Shown: piece after piece, positions 1 through 10,700 of the stretch | Layout of the letters: each line of letters opens with the position of its first letter | Position numbering within the stretch: the first letter of the stretch is position 1 | Assembly: GCA_900660155.1 (NCBI GenBank) | Contig: CABFPE010000160.1 | Span: forward strand, 844,297 to 871,327 | Direction: 5' to 3' | Source: Hofstenia miamia | Taxonomy: Eukaryota > Xenacoelomorpha > Acoela > Hofsteniidae | DNA length: 27,031 nt | Position numbers and translations under genes: made by a program | The notes under the pieces: model-generated | Seen by the model: only the letters and a program-made list of their open reading frames with translations | Databases searched by the model: none | Told to the model about the DNA's origin: nothing

Positions 1-340
1 CCATTACACTGAGTTCACTATGCACATCACCATTCCATTATTGTTCTCTTTACTACGTTGGCAGTCACATTGGTAAGATGCAGCTGGCGAATGTGTTCCT
101 GAGAGTGCGCAGCTTCTATTTGAGCGTCGATCCTGTTCTCTAATCTCTCTGCTTGATCTAAATAAGTTTGGTTAACTAAGTAGCTACAAAGGCTCCGGTA
201 TATTAAATAAGTTAATGAACCACGCATTTACAGTAGAGGAGAGAAATTGGAAAATTGTCAACCTCGCGTTATGTTTAACCTAAGAAAAGTAACAGTTTTC
301 TCTAAGTATGGCCATCACAGCGAGTTGGCATGATTCTACA
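1..340 (+). repeat. LTR, family B, 3' part (cut by window start)
   Basis: This stretch aligns end to end, with nearly equal length, to the reverse complement of 19602-19943. Shared blocks include ACTGAGTTCACTAT near the left edge, GATGCAG in the middle, and a 16-base match, TTGGCATGATTCTACA, at 325-340. After this block the copies at 340, 19602 and 15243 continue into unrelated sequence, so ...TCTACA is read as the LTR 3' end. Only the 3' third of the LTR lies inside the window. The short minus-strand reading frame at 27-227 falls inside it and is not taken as a gene. Confidence 0.65.
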
Positions 341-378
341 GAAACCCTTTCACTGGGATTCAATGAATTAAATGTGAA

Positions 379-980
379 AACTCAAACTTGCAAGATTTCT
401 TTTAAAACTGCTCTTTAACTAAGGTTGAAAATGAAAAACCAATGTAGTATTCAGACTCTACAGGTCCGAAATTACTTAAAAATCTTTACCGCTTATTTTT
501 TAAGTTGATGTAGAGATCACATTGTTAAATTTTCAATATGCTCTAGACTTTAGGGATCTCATGTTTGGGTATCAATTCCATAAGCAAATTTTTGTTTAAA
601 ATTGCTCATTCTACCTAAATTTGATGCTTCTGAGTTGATTTATGGTACTCAATTTTCACTTTGAGCTGTCATTTTAATGTAAATTGAAGAATTGTGTGCA
701 ATTTTTCTCAAATTTGTTGAAAAAACCCAACTTTGCAATATTGATATTAAAACCACTCTTTAGGGACTTTTTAAAATAAAAAATGCTTTCATATTTAGAA
801 TCTGCATGTGTAAATTTACTTAAAATTGTTTATCTCTTATTTTTAAAGTTGATGTAGGTATCACATTGTGAAATTTTCTTCAATGACTTATTGTCAATTT
901 CAATGTGCTGGTGTTTGGGAATCAATTCCATAAGCAAATTTTGTCTAAAATTGCTCATTCTACCTATTTTCAAAACCTTC
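379..980. repeat. Diverged direct repeat, two units about 347 bp apart
   Basis: Unit 1 (about 379-628) and unit 2 (about 723-980) share many blocks in the same order. These include the TTAAAAC..CTCTTTA block, ACTTAAAAAT/ACTTAAAATT, AAGTTGATGTAG followed by ATCACATTGT, and ATCAATTCCATAAGCAAATTTT. Both end in AAAATTGCTCATTCTACCTA. About 95 bp between them is not obviously repeated. There is no coding potential. It may be a short satellite remnant or an old local duplication. Confidence 0.6.
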
Positions 981-3900
981 TAAATCTATTCACACTGTTA
1001 GATTATTTATTTGATCAATGCTTTGTTTACAATTTAGGAAAATAATATGAATATTAGTTGAAATTCAAAAAACAGTAATTTTGTTAGATAGATTTATACA
1101 TCTTTATTTCAATACTGTTTTAATTGAAAAAATGAATTGATATTTGGATTGTAGGGGCTTAATTTTAGTATAGAATCGGTGGCTGGTAGGAAAACTTAAC
1201 TAGAAACTTAATTGACTCCACAAATGGTTTGAATAGCGTTTACAGAACAGCCACGATTCGGGGAAGGGAATAACACAGAATTTATAACATATAGATGTAA
1301 CATTGGTAATTCATCCAAGTAACAGAACTACTTTTAGGTAAGAACCAATATGACCAATTCCTATGGCTTCCAGCCGGAGCTGAACATCCAGAAGTAAAGT
1401 GCTTAACCTATTGACTGGTGCTACCCTATTTGTCTCACTTGCTTAATTTCTATCTCACTTCAAAAATACAAACTCTCATTTTCATTATTATCTCTCAGCT
1501 CACTATTAAATAATCTGTAATTGCCAGATATTCGTGCTAGCCTGCGGCATGGTATCATCACAGTGTTAGGTTTTATAAGTGCATGTATGTGTTGGAATAC
1601 GAATGAGAGATTTATTATTTCCTTATACATAACCGTATACATAACTTAATGAACCACAATTCGTACTGGGTAATCAAAAGACCCCCAGAAGCAACGTGTC
1701 GCCCCGTGCTGGTGAAAGCACTCCCGAATTGTCGCCGATCTTAAGCAATAAGTTTCATTTAAGATAATAAATAAATAAGAAATACAACGGTAAAGACGGC
1801 AGTTAAGAGTAGACAAAGTCTATTGAACGATTGCTACAGGTTTCTCAGTTTATATACAAAAATGTCATCATTACCTGCCTTTGTTTACAACTTTAGATAG
1901 CAATGTAGTTTAACATGATCGATTCTAATTCCCTAGCAAAATTAAATTTGAGCAAAATAAAAGCACCAATGAGGGGACATCAATTTAATAATAGCAAACT
2001 AAGATCGAAATTGATTGATAACGTCATGGTGACGTAATAATACAAAGATACAATTTAAAAAGAATAACTTCGAAAAAATCCCCGAGCGACTCTACATTAG
2101 TTATACATTTGTTAAGAGGGATTGTTATTTTTTCATTTATTTCCATTGCCAATGTATCAATGGAGGAAATGGTGGAGTTGAGAGCAGATGGACCTGACAG
2201 TGAAAAAAGGTTTCCTCTTCTTAAAGAGGAAGAATATTATATTAAAATATAATATGGTTTTTAATTTCTACTAAATTTCTTAAAAGCCAAAACATTAATT
2301 GCTAAACTTTATGATAATAGTTTTCATTATTAACAATTTTAGCAATTATTTGCAAAGGTTAGTTAAGTTAAAAGTTTGTTTGTTTCTTTGTGTTTACTAG
2401 TTATTGCCTTTTTGCTTTAAATACAATATTAGTGTTTTTCATTTTTTCCATATTCAAATATTTTGCAAGTGCATTAAACCCAAAAGTTGAATGTGCAGAC
2501 TATGATATTTTGGACTTAATTTTCATTTTGAAGTAAATTATCAAAATCTAGCGTAAAAATATATAATATTTCTTAATCTCCATATTAAAAATTTCATAAG
2601 ATTACTTGGCATGGAAAGTTAAGATCACTCATATTTAGAAATGAAATTAAAAATTGTTTTTTCAAACTATTAAAGTGAGCAATTGTGAAATTTATGTCAC
2701 ATTCCGTACTTTGTGGGTCTTTTTTCATAATACAACTAAGAAATAAATTCATGTTGCTATTTTAGTTGTGAAGCTAAAGTGATATATAATTGATTGCAAT
2801 ACAACATGCTGCAGTAAAAAACTGAAATTAATGAATATATTTTTTTCAATTCAATAAATCAAAAATTTCTCAATGGGAAAAAGGAAGCTGACAACTTCCT
2901 GTCTCATCAAAGATAAACCCATCATGATTTAGGAAACTATTCTTTCTGTCAAGCAATTTCTAAGCCACCATCCATAAAAGAGAATTATGTTTGGAAAGTA
3001 GGAATCTTCAACTCCCTCCACATACCTTGGGGATTAGTTATGAACAACCATCATTTAGGAATTAACAATAAATAAAGCAACTGGTTTAAGCTTAAACTAA
3101 AGGCTGTTGTATTTAACAACAACTGGTAATAGTATGTAAATACATATAATATAAAACACTGCACATTGTAGAATGGTTCCTGCCATGAAGCTCCTGCACC
3201 TATAGCTATGTTTTTCAACAACTATAACAGCTCATTAGATGAGATCTACATCTAACAACTAATAGAAAATTTAATCAGAGCCACAAAATCAGGTACACTA
3301 ACACACAAAAAAGCTAAGCCCACTGGCAACTTTACTACAACTGCTCTGTTTATTATGAAACCCCAAAGTTAGCAATGAAGCTTTTGATTTGACCCTACTG
3401 CAATAACTGACTCAAAACAAGTTTGTAAGCTGTCTAGCAACTGGTTCAGTCCCAAGTCACTAAAGTACTACCTCACAACTGTTATAAACTCAACAACAGA
3501 AAAATAGTAAACTTTCAACAACTGAAATGTGCTTCTAGGGATTTTTCCCCTACTTGTAGCTATTTCCAATTCATTCAAATCCATAATAATACATTTTATG
3601 AAACTACTGGTCTTAGTACTTTTGAAGAAGATGTTCAAAAATGGGAACTAGTCTTAGATCTAATCCACAAATGCATATACAACTATACAAAATATTAACT
3701 ATAAGGAATAGGATATCAACATTATATGTCTGCCTTTGGATGAGGAGACACATTGAGTGCTCAACATTTCAGAGGACTCACACTTTTCCTTTTGTTACTC
3801 ACATGATATCACTTAAGGTCTGCATCAGCATACAGGATCCTCACTTAAAATTTGCCAATGTTTCAAATTATTGATTACAAAAAAATTGTATACATAATGT

Positions 3901-4601
3901 TGGTGTTGAAAGAATTCTGCAAATAAAACCCTATGGTGGACTTATTGCCATAAATCTTCTAGACTACATTTGCTGTTGAACTATTCAAAACTGTTTAGAA
4001 TTCATGCAATTTACCATGATAGTTATGGATTGTTAAAAGAGAATTTTTAATTGGCAATGGCTATCCAATATTTTACAGTTTTTGGTTTAATTTACCAATT
4101 TTGGGTCATGTGCTTTCCTTATTGTTTTGGATATATGTGAAGTTTAGGTATAATAAACTCTACAGTTATTTAAACATTTAATGTATGCTGACAAGATTAG
4201 ACATATTATTCTCCCATCACTACATTGCTGTTTTTTCAGTGTAAACTGTTCAGATTGCATACCACCAAGCCTTGACAAAAACTCTTTTCTAATTTCTAAT
4301 GCAAACCCAACTGGCCATCCCCAAACCCATTAGTTGTTGATTATATGAGATGCAAGCAGGAACTTAATATTCAAGGATTCTCTTAGTTGTCAACTAAACC
4401 AGTACCCTGATATTGAACAATACTGTCTATCTATGTATCCTGGATTCCATGTGCATGAAGGTGATAAAAAAACTAAGTTGCCTGGAATATCACCAGTTTG
4501 AAGTGCTTATTGTATTTTTTGCACTTTTTGTATTTTTCAACAATATACCTGAAATATTTGTATTTACTGATTTAGCATTTGTTAATGACTTTTTGTGTAG
4601 T
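981..4601. other. Long AT-rich stretch with no recognisable gene
   Basis: No reading frame here resembles a known protein, and the frames at 3641-3874 (+) and 4413-4670 (+) look like chance frames. A slightly more GC-rich patch lies at about 1680-1740. Around 3070-3530 the words CAACT and CAACAA are frequent. I see no tRNA fold, microsatellite or LTR boundary. Small or unrecognised host exons cannot be excluded. Confidence 0.4.
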
Positions 4602-4770
4602 TGTAGCATAATCCAAACAAAATCATCAATAAGCTGCAAATGTCGAGAAAAGAGATCAAAAAGAAGTTGATTAAAAATATTGTAATCAAATTAATTAATG
4701 TTATTTCAGATTTATTTGTAATATGCAACCAAGAAACAACATGTGTCAAAAAAGAGATATTTGTGTCTGT
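4602..4770 (+). repeat. LTR, family A1, first ~169 bp (truncated by a one-base gap)
   Basis: It starts TGTAGCATAATCC and matches the first ~175 bp of the LTR at 5346-5520. The last ~110 bp before the N are almost identical. The differences are a handful of substitutions and one short deletion. The LTR then stops abruptly at the N at 4771. Confidence 0.8.
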
Positions 4771-4771
4771 N
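4771..4771. other. Single N, probable collapsed assembly gap
   Basis: LTR sequence on the left meets the middle of ORF3 on the right, two parts that are kilobases apart in an intact element. This suggests a scaffold join rather than a single unread base. Confidence 0.7.
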
Positions 4772-5311
4772 CATAATGCTATTTTCTGGAGTAAATGACA
4801 TAGTGTGGACAGACATCTGGGAAAGGAAATACCGTTACTATGATGTCACAAAGAGGGTAGAAATTGTCACAATGATGCAGATCAATAAAAACTATCCTAA
4901 TAATAAAACAGAAAAAAGAAGTAAGGGACAACATCAGTTTCTTTTACAAAGATATGGCAAACACTTGAAGTTTACAGAAAGTTTTCATGTTTTTCTATCC
5001 CAACAACCAAATCAGAGAAGATCTAGCACACACAAGCAGAGCAAATGACACTCATGATCAGGATCAAAGGAATACAATTATATCACAAATACTATGACAT
5101 CTTTTCACAGAAGAATGAACTAAGAGAAATTACACTGATAGCAGAAGGTATTCAAGGAGCATGGTTCCTGAAATACGCTAACATCATAACAACAGAAAGA
5201 GAGGTGGTTCTTAAAATGACAAAACAAACCGAATTCGAGAAAACAACATGGGCTGATCAGCAGGCTGAGGCGATAATTTGGAAGGCAGATACTTTGGTGC
5301 ATGAAGAATGA
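4772..5311 (+). pseudogene. ORF3 C-terminal part, family A1 copy, frameshifted
   Basis: The reading begins at the gap with MLFSGVNDI..W, closely matching the A2 copy at about 24382. It continues with the conserved W, Y-Y and EI-TMM residues. The frame then breaks. A neighbouring frame holds the conserved DLAHT motif near 5020, and from 5045 the frame resumes with a helical C-terminal segment that ends at TGA 5309-5311. The segment after DLAH aligns with A2 24640-24926. The GxND and DLAHTS motifs resemble SGNH hydrolase blocks III and V. The encoded role is unknown. About 35 bp follow before the LTR, including the polypurine tract. It is the tail of an element whose gag and pol are missing at the N. 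Confidence 0.75.
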
Positions 5312-5329
5312 GCTGTGCTGAAAATATTG

Positions 5330-5345
5330 CAAGCTGAGGGGGGTG
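5330..5345 (+). promoter_or_regulatory. Polypurine tract before the A1 LTR
   Basis: CAAGCTGAGGGGGGTG lies directly against the LTR start TGTAGC. The A2 copy has GCTGAGGAGGGCG at the same place (to 24960). In LTR elements this purine run primes plus-strand DNA synthesis. Confidence 0.7.
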
Positions 5346-6474
5346 TGTAGCATCATCCAAACAAAATCATCAATTAGCTGCAAACATCGAAAAAAGAGAT
5401 TAACATCAAAAAGAAGTTGATTAAAAATATTGTAATCAAATTAATTAATGTTATTTCAGATTTATTTGTAATATGCAACCAAGAAACAACATGTGTCAAA
5501 AAAGCGATATTTGTGTCTGTTGATAAAAATACTTTTTGACTAACTAATGCTTTCATTATTTTCAGCCGCCATCTTGGCAGAAAGTTCAAATTTGAATCAA
5601 CAGGTACTTCTTTTGGAAATACTATAAATAGATTGAAAACCATTGTAAGAGTTTGATAAAGAATTTTATTTGGAATTCTTAGTTTGTTTCATATTAATGG
5701 TTTGATTATTTAGTACGATGTTGAGCTAATCAAGTGGTGTTTAGTAGTGGTCTGGATACATCACAGGGAATGATTCTAGGGTCTCTGTGCCAGATCACGA
5801 AATTGCACATATGTTAGGTATAGGGGTTTTGTCTCTCGATTAGCCAACTAGCATTTCATTCCTACATGTATTAGATAATTGATTTTCAGCAAATGGTTGG
5901 ATGACTGAACTTTATGAATGATATTAATATTATTTTAGATCCAAATTAATGACCTATAATTGACTGATAAAGTGATCGTACATGTAGTAAATTATAAATG
6001 TAGGTTAGGAAGTTGTTTGAACAGAATATATTTAAATAAGCCAATATATTTTGGTAATGGCTACATGTAATATTTAACGAACAACTAGTAACAGTTCAGG
6101 TTGGGAATTGATATAACACTTTCACATAATAGAGTTTAAGTCAAATTGTGTTGTGTCTTGAGTAAGCACTGAGCTAACATATGGTACACATAAGCTATAT
6201 TGATTGAGCTGAGAAGTGGCACTCAAGCATCAGATGGAATGGTGAAACTGGATGTGGAGATCCGCTTTGGGCAGATGCCCAACAGAAGATTGTTATAGAG
6301 ATTAAAGCATGGCTTTGTCACCTAAACAGTGAGCAGTTAATTCTAGGTTACATAGGTTAACAGAAAAAACTAGTCAAGCAGTAACAACAAGTAAATCCTT
6401 ACCTGCAATGACACAGCTAACATTATACAGTAACAGTAGATAAACAGTGATAACACCTGGTAGAGGATATTACA
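5346..6474 (+). repeat. LTR, family A1, full length (1129 bp)
   Basis: It begins TGTAGC after a purine tract and ends ATTACA directly before a PBS (TGGTGACC). Its length is close to the A2 LTRs (1132 and 1164 bp). It is clearly related to them through the whole length, though well diverged. It carries a TATA-like box, three TACATGTA palindromes (5863, 5979, 6062) and a small GGGC-loop-GCCC hairpin at 6269-6280. Confidence 0.85.
5623..5630 (+). promoter_or_regulatory. TATA-like box in the A1 LTR
   Basis: TATAAATA lies about 280 bp into the LTR. The A2 LTRs have TTAAATAAATAG at the aligned place (about 21702), just after the shared block CAGGTACTT. The position is consistent with the U3 promoter, but the start site is not known. 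Confidence 0.45.
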
Positions 6475-6491
6475 TGGTGACCATGACAGCC
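6475..6491 (+). promoter_or_regulatory. Primer-binding site, family A1
   Basis: TGGTGACCATGACAGCC follows the LTR end with no spacer. The A2 copy has TGGCGACCATGAC at the same place. The leading TGG would pair with a tRNA CCA end. I could not assign the tRNA. An ATG spans the LTR/PBS boundary. Confidence 0.75.
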
Positions 6492-6702
6492 AAGAACAGC
6501 AAATCTAAAGAAGGAACATTCAGTTAAACTACCCACAAGACGACAACAAAAGCTACAAGTGAAAGTACAAAAGCAACAAATTGTTATATGAACTAACAAT
6601 TAGTAAGAGAATGAGAGATACCCCAAACCAAACAAAAGCACTTCACTGGGATCCTAGGATCATGACCTAGAGATAGGAAAGCCACTACAAACCAGAAGAA
6701 AA

Positions 6703-8202
6703 ATGACAAAAGGAAAAAAAGGAAGCGCAAAGAAAACTGCAGTTAAGGCAGTAACCCCCAGAATGATACAATCATCGCCATATGTTGGCAAGAACTAAGC
6801 AATGGACATGGAATTACAGTCCCTCAGTTCACCCCAGAAATGAACCCCCCCAGACACAAACCCATTGGATATAATGATCATGTTAAGGAAGAGCCAGAAA
6901 GTCAAAGAAATGGAACCTTTAAAACGAAATGGTACTGAGTGAGATCAGAGTGAATATGGAACTGCAGCTAGAGGAACAAAGTCAACTATTTCAAAACGAA
7001 ATTAAAACCCTTACCCAACAACTATCAGAGCCAATAAGAGGTTTCTAGAGCAAAACCAGCAATGGCAAGAAAAAATCAAGGGCTGGAGAGAACAAACAGA
7101 CAACTAATCAAGGACAATGACCTACAGGCAGGAGAACTGGAACAGTTGAAAGATAAATTGAGATTGCTACAACTAATGGAAGAGGAGAACAGAAACAACA
7201 TGCAAACTCATGAAATCGAATTCCATTCCAGAAAGGAGAGCAAGTTACAGGCACCGCACATACTGACTCGCAAAGATGTAACATATGAAGAATCAGACGA
7301 AGATTCTGACTTAGAAAAACAGAAAATTATAAATGAAATTACAAAAGCAGTGACCACGCTACTGCAAGAGGAGCATACAATAACAAATCACAAGAAACCG
7401 AAATACAAGAGTTCAATTCTACCGCAATTGACAGCCAGCGAGATGATACTGTGTAAAGCGACACTACCCAAATTCAACGGAAGGGTAGATGGCTACAATC
7501 CCAAATTTGCCAAGTGGTTGCAAATGTCTGAACTGACAATGGCGGAATGAAAAGTGAGCCAACAGGCAGCAGCAGTGGGACTCCCATTATATCTAACAGG
7601 AGCAGCATCCCAACACTATTTGCTTCTGGATGCAGAAACAAAGAGAAATTATCAATTACTAATCAGAAACTTCATCAATTACTATGAGAATGAAAGTTTC
7701 AAAAATCAGTACCAAATCATTTTGAATGCAACAAAAATGAGGAAAATCAACGACATCTGAAACTACATGCAACAAGTCGAGCGACTGCTAATGCTCAGTT
7801 CAAGAGGAAACAGTTATTCGAAATATAACTTGTTCTTGCACATCTGCAAGGGGATGCCTGAAGGCATTGGAACACAGTTCGAAATTAAATGTGACATTGG
7901 AAAGGATGATTAGGAAAGCGGTCGATGTACAAGCGACTATTGAAAACAACACCCGAATATATGAGAAAGCCGCATGGCATAGAGACGTACCAACTTGGAG
8001 AAACAACCCCAAGCCATGCATCCCCAACAAAGCCCATACTGAAGCAAAACAAGAGAAAATAATAAAGGTGAAAGGAAAGGACAGTAAGATGAGGAAAGTA
8101 AAAGAGAAAGATGTCAAATGCTATGGTTGCAGACAGAAAGGACATAAAAAACCAGATTGCCCAAAACAAATAAACGTAATTGGGGTTGAAGAAGCCTACT
8201 AG
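6703..8202 (+). pseudogene. gag: gag (capsid and nucleocapsid), family A1, broken
   Basis: The retrotransposon structural protein, which would coat and package the RNA. The basic start (GSAKKT) matches the A2 copy (RGSAKKT) and resembles the minus-strand B copy. A glutamine- and lysine-rich coiled coil follows (7062 onward). Then comes LPKFNGRVDGYNPKFAKWLQ, closely matching LPKFTGRVDSYSPTFKEWIQ in the B copy, which opens the capsid region. The nucleocapsid CCHC knuckle is at 8119-8160, with C, C, H and C spaced 2, 4 and 4 residues apart. Stops occur at 7548 (TGA) and 7758 (TGA), and there are stops and shifts near 6800-7050 and between 7760 and 7870. Homology also extends upstream of 6703 (GKPLQ shared with A2), so the real start may be nearer the PBS. 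Confidence 0.8.
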
Positions 8203-8305
8203 AGGATGTATTACAGATGGAAGACGAAATCAATGAAGCATCACCAACCAACAAGGAGTTGGAAAACTAAGTAGAGCGCTGACTCATGACAACTGTGCAT
8301 CAATA

Positions 8306-9180
8306 ATGATCCTAATGAACCTTGACATGATGAATACAATAACAATAGCTATTAACGGAGTGATGACAAAAGCGACAATTGATACCAGAGCAGCAACATT
8401 GATAATTACTGATGAATGCACTACGAAATTGGGATTCAAACAAGAAGACATGAAGAGTTGTAATAAGAGATTAATTATCACTTCAGGGATTATATCAATA
8501 TGAAAGGAATGATAAACATTGCACAAATGAGAATCGCAAACACAACATTCGAACAACCTCTAGTAGTGGTGGATACACATAACAATTTGCTGCCATACAA
8601 AGTTAAACTGGGAAATGATTTTTTGACAAAAAATGGATGCGTCATTAACTATGTGAATAAAACCATAAAAGTAAAAGAAGAGGAGATGGAAATTGAGGAG
8701 GAACAGGAGAAGCAGAAAACAGTTACATTTCAATTGCAAGAAGACATCCACCTACAGCCGCATCAATGGAAAATGCACACAATCAAGACAGAAGACACTA
8801 TCACAGCTGATATAATGCTATATGACAACAAAGGCATTAATACCAAACGAGTTTCAATGCCATCTAGTGTCTGCAAGATAAAACATGGAAAAGGAAGGAT
8901 ACCAATTCTCAATGCTATGAACCAGAATGTGAACCTGAAAAGATCTCAGATAAGAATATAAGGAAAATACATCAAAACTAATATCAGACTCATCTGGAAG
9001 GCAATTGAAGATGACAATGGAGTGAGTAATTTGTATGGTCGACTCAAGGACTTGCAAAGGAAAGCGGATAGTACTCCACATGGCCGACTCAAGGGCGAGT
9101 GGACAAACACCATCAAAGTCACAAGTACTCCCAAAAGCTGACTCAAGGGCATTGGGACGAAAGCAGAAGAAGAAGACACA
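8306..9180 (+). pseudogene. pol: Aspartic protease and protease-RT linker, broken
   Basis: The pol protease would cut Gag-Pol. The active-site region reads ATIDTRAATLIITDECTTKL, where retropepsins have DTG. The Gly is replaced by Arg (codon AGA at 8387-8389), so it should be inactive. The C-terminal protease segment LGNDFLTKNGCVINY (about 8608) fits the usual LG-D-F pattern. A frameshift lies near 8500 and a stop at 8959 (TAA). The stretch 8960-9180 is a linker that contains three imperfect copies of a GACTCAAGG word. It sits between gag and RT as in Ty3/Gypsy pol. Confidence 0.75.
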
Positions 9181-9181
9181 T

Positions 9182-10173
9182 AAGGGATACCTGAAATAAA
9201 CAACGAGGACTATGAATATCTAGAGGAACAGGAGATCACGCAACTAAGAACACTCCTAGAGAAACACAAACATATATTCAACTACTGAGAGATAAGTGTA
9301 GGTCAGGCAGTAGGCGAGAAGCACAAAATCGTCACAACAACAGACAAACCAATCAAACTACCAGTTAGAAGGGTGCCTGAGCAGCTGAAAGAATAATACA
9401 ATCATATACTGGAAGAATTAATCAACAACAAAATAATTCTGCAAAGTGAGAGCCCATACACAGCACCAACCATGTTTGTAAAACAGGGAAACAAGTACCA
9501 TCTATGTATTGATTTTCACAAGTTAAAAAAGGTAACAAAAAAGGATTCATGCCCCTTACCATGAATAGAGGATATGCTCTACAAAGCCAGTAAACACAAA
9601 TATTTTACAACATTGGATTTATGCAAGGCCTACTGGCAGGTGAAGATGGAAGAAGACGACATTGAGAAGACAGCATTCATAACCCCATATGGGCTGTACA
9701 AATGGATATACATGGCGTTTGGACTCTGTAATGCACCAGCAACTTTCAGAGGTACATAACAAAGGTACTAAAGAACAAGACACACAGAATGGAAGAAGGA
9801 GTTGACGCTTATATAGATAACACCATAGTCACAAGCAATACGTTCCAAGAACACCTGGAAAAATTGGAAAGGACGTTAATGATTCTAGAGAATGCAGGAC
9901 TTTGCATCAACAGAAATAAGTGCGACATCCTGGAAGAAAATAGTGTTCCTCAGAAGAATGATAGAGAAGGGCAGAATATGCATGAAGGACAACGCCAGAG
10001 AAATGATCTGAAAGATAGAAAAACCGAACAACAAAAAAGATATACTGAGAATTATGGGATTCTTCAATTATTACAGAACCTTTATTCCAAATATAGCTGG
10101 CAAGATGGTGAAGATGACCCAATTAATGAGGAAGTCAGTGCCATTCATATGGACTTGGCAATAGCAGGAGGAA
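9182..10173 (+). pseudogene. pol: Reverse transcriptase, broken, YIDN active site
   Basis: Copies the element RNA into DNA. Visible are the N-terminal region (PVRRVPEQLKE), S-SPYTAPTMFVKQG, LCIDFHKL, the catalytic Asp in YFTTLDLCKAYWQVKM (Asp codon 9616-9618), FGLCNAPATF, and the palm motif at 9810-9821. The palm motif reads YIDN instead of YxDD, so the second metal-binding Asp is lost. Stops are at 9286-9288 (TGA), 9394 (TAA) and 9564 (TGA, where related proteins have Arg in PLPRI). There is a frameshift just after ATF (about 9750) and another between about 9950 and 10174 in the thumb and tether region. Confidence 0.85.
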
Positions 10174-10700
10174 TTGGACAACATCAAAGAAGAACTTGCG
10201 AAATTACCCTCCCTCAACACACCAGATTACAATGAGAAATTCATATTAGACTGTGACGCAAGTAAGGTGGCAATTGGAGCAACATTGGGACAAACAAGAA
10301 ACGGCAAAGACGTACCCATTCAGTTCTTCAGCCATAAGCTGAGGGCAAGTGAAGAGAACTACAGCTCCACCAAGGTGGAGATGTTCACACTGATTGAGAG
10401 TATTAAGAAATTTCGACACTTCCTCATCGAAAAAAGAGAATTTAGAGTGTGAACAGACAATAGTGGATTGGCCTGGCTGAAGAAGTTCTCAGGAGACAAG
10501 TCCAGAATAGTATCTTGGTGGATTGAATACCTAAATGAATTCACATTTATGATTGAACATAGAAAGGGCACATTACATAATAACGCGGACTTCTGGACAT
10601 CACTTCCAGAATACCAGAGAGACGCAGTGAAAACAGATGGAAGAAGAAGCAATTTCAGTTCCTGCCACATACTGAATACGAAGGACTACCAGAGATAAAC
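10174..10700 (+). pseudogene. pol: RNase H domain, one internal stop
   Basis: Would degrade RNA in the RNA-DNA hybrid. The first catalytic Asp is in FILDCDASKVAIGATLGQ (Asp codon 10255-10257). Then come IQFFSHKLRASEENYSSTKVE with the conserved Glu, and TDNSGLAWL with a further Asp. TGA at 10450-10452 interrupts the run just before TDN. The end of the domain (HRKGTLHNNADFWTSLPEY) matches the usual Ty3/Gypsy NAD-LSR region but with altered residues. It lies directly after RT and before integrase, as expected. Confidence 0.85.

Noticed and set aside
27..227. A protein-like minus-strand frame (AERLENRIDAQIEAAHSQEH) that looked like a host exon
   Set aside because: The whole stretch aligns as DNA to the LTR B end at 19602-19943, so it is LTR sequence.
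1680..1760. GC-richer patch that on the minus strand reads IGDNSGVLSPARGDTLLLGV after a possible AG acceptor
   Set aside because: Only about 20 codons before a stop, and no recognisable protein. Not enough to call an exon.
2160..2252. A 30-codon acidic frame, MEEMVELRADGPDSEKRFPL...
   Set aside because: Too short, with no splice or homology support. A first exon cannot be excluded.
3070..3530. Frequent CAACT/CAACAA words
   Set aside because: Irregular spacing, no clear unit; may be composition.
4772..5311. ORF3 as a retroviral-type envelope
   Set aside because: No signal peptide, membrane segment, furin-like site or cysteine pattern in any copy.
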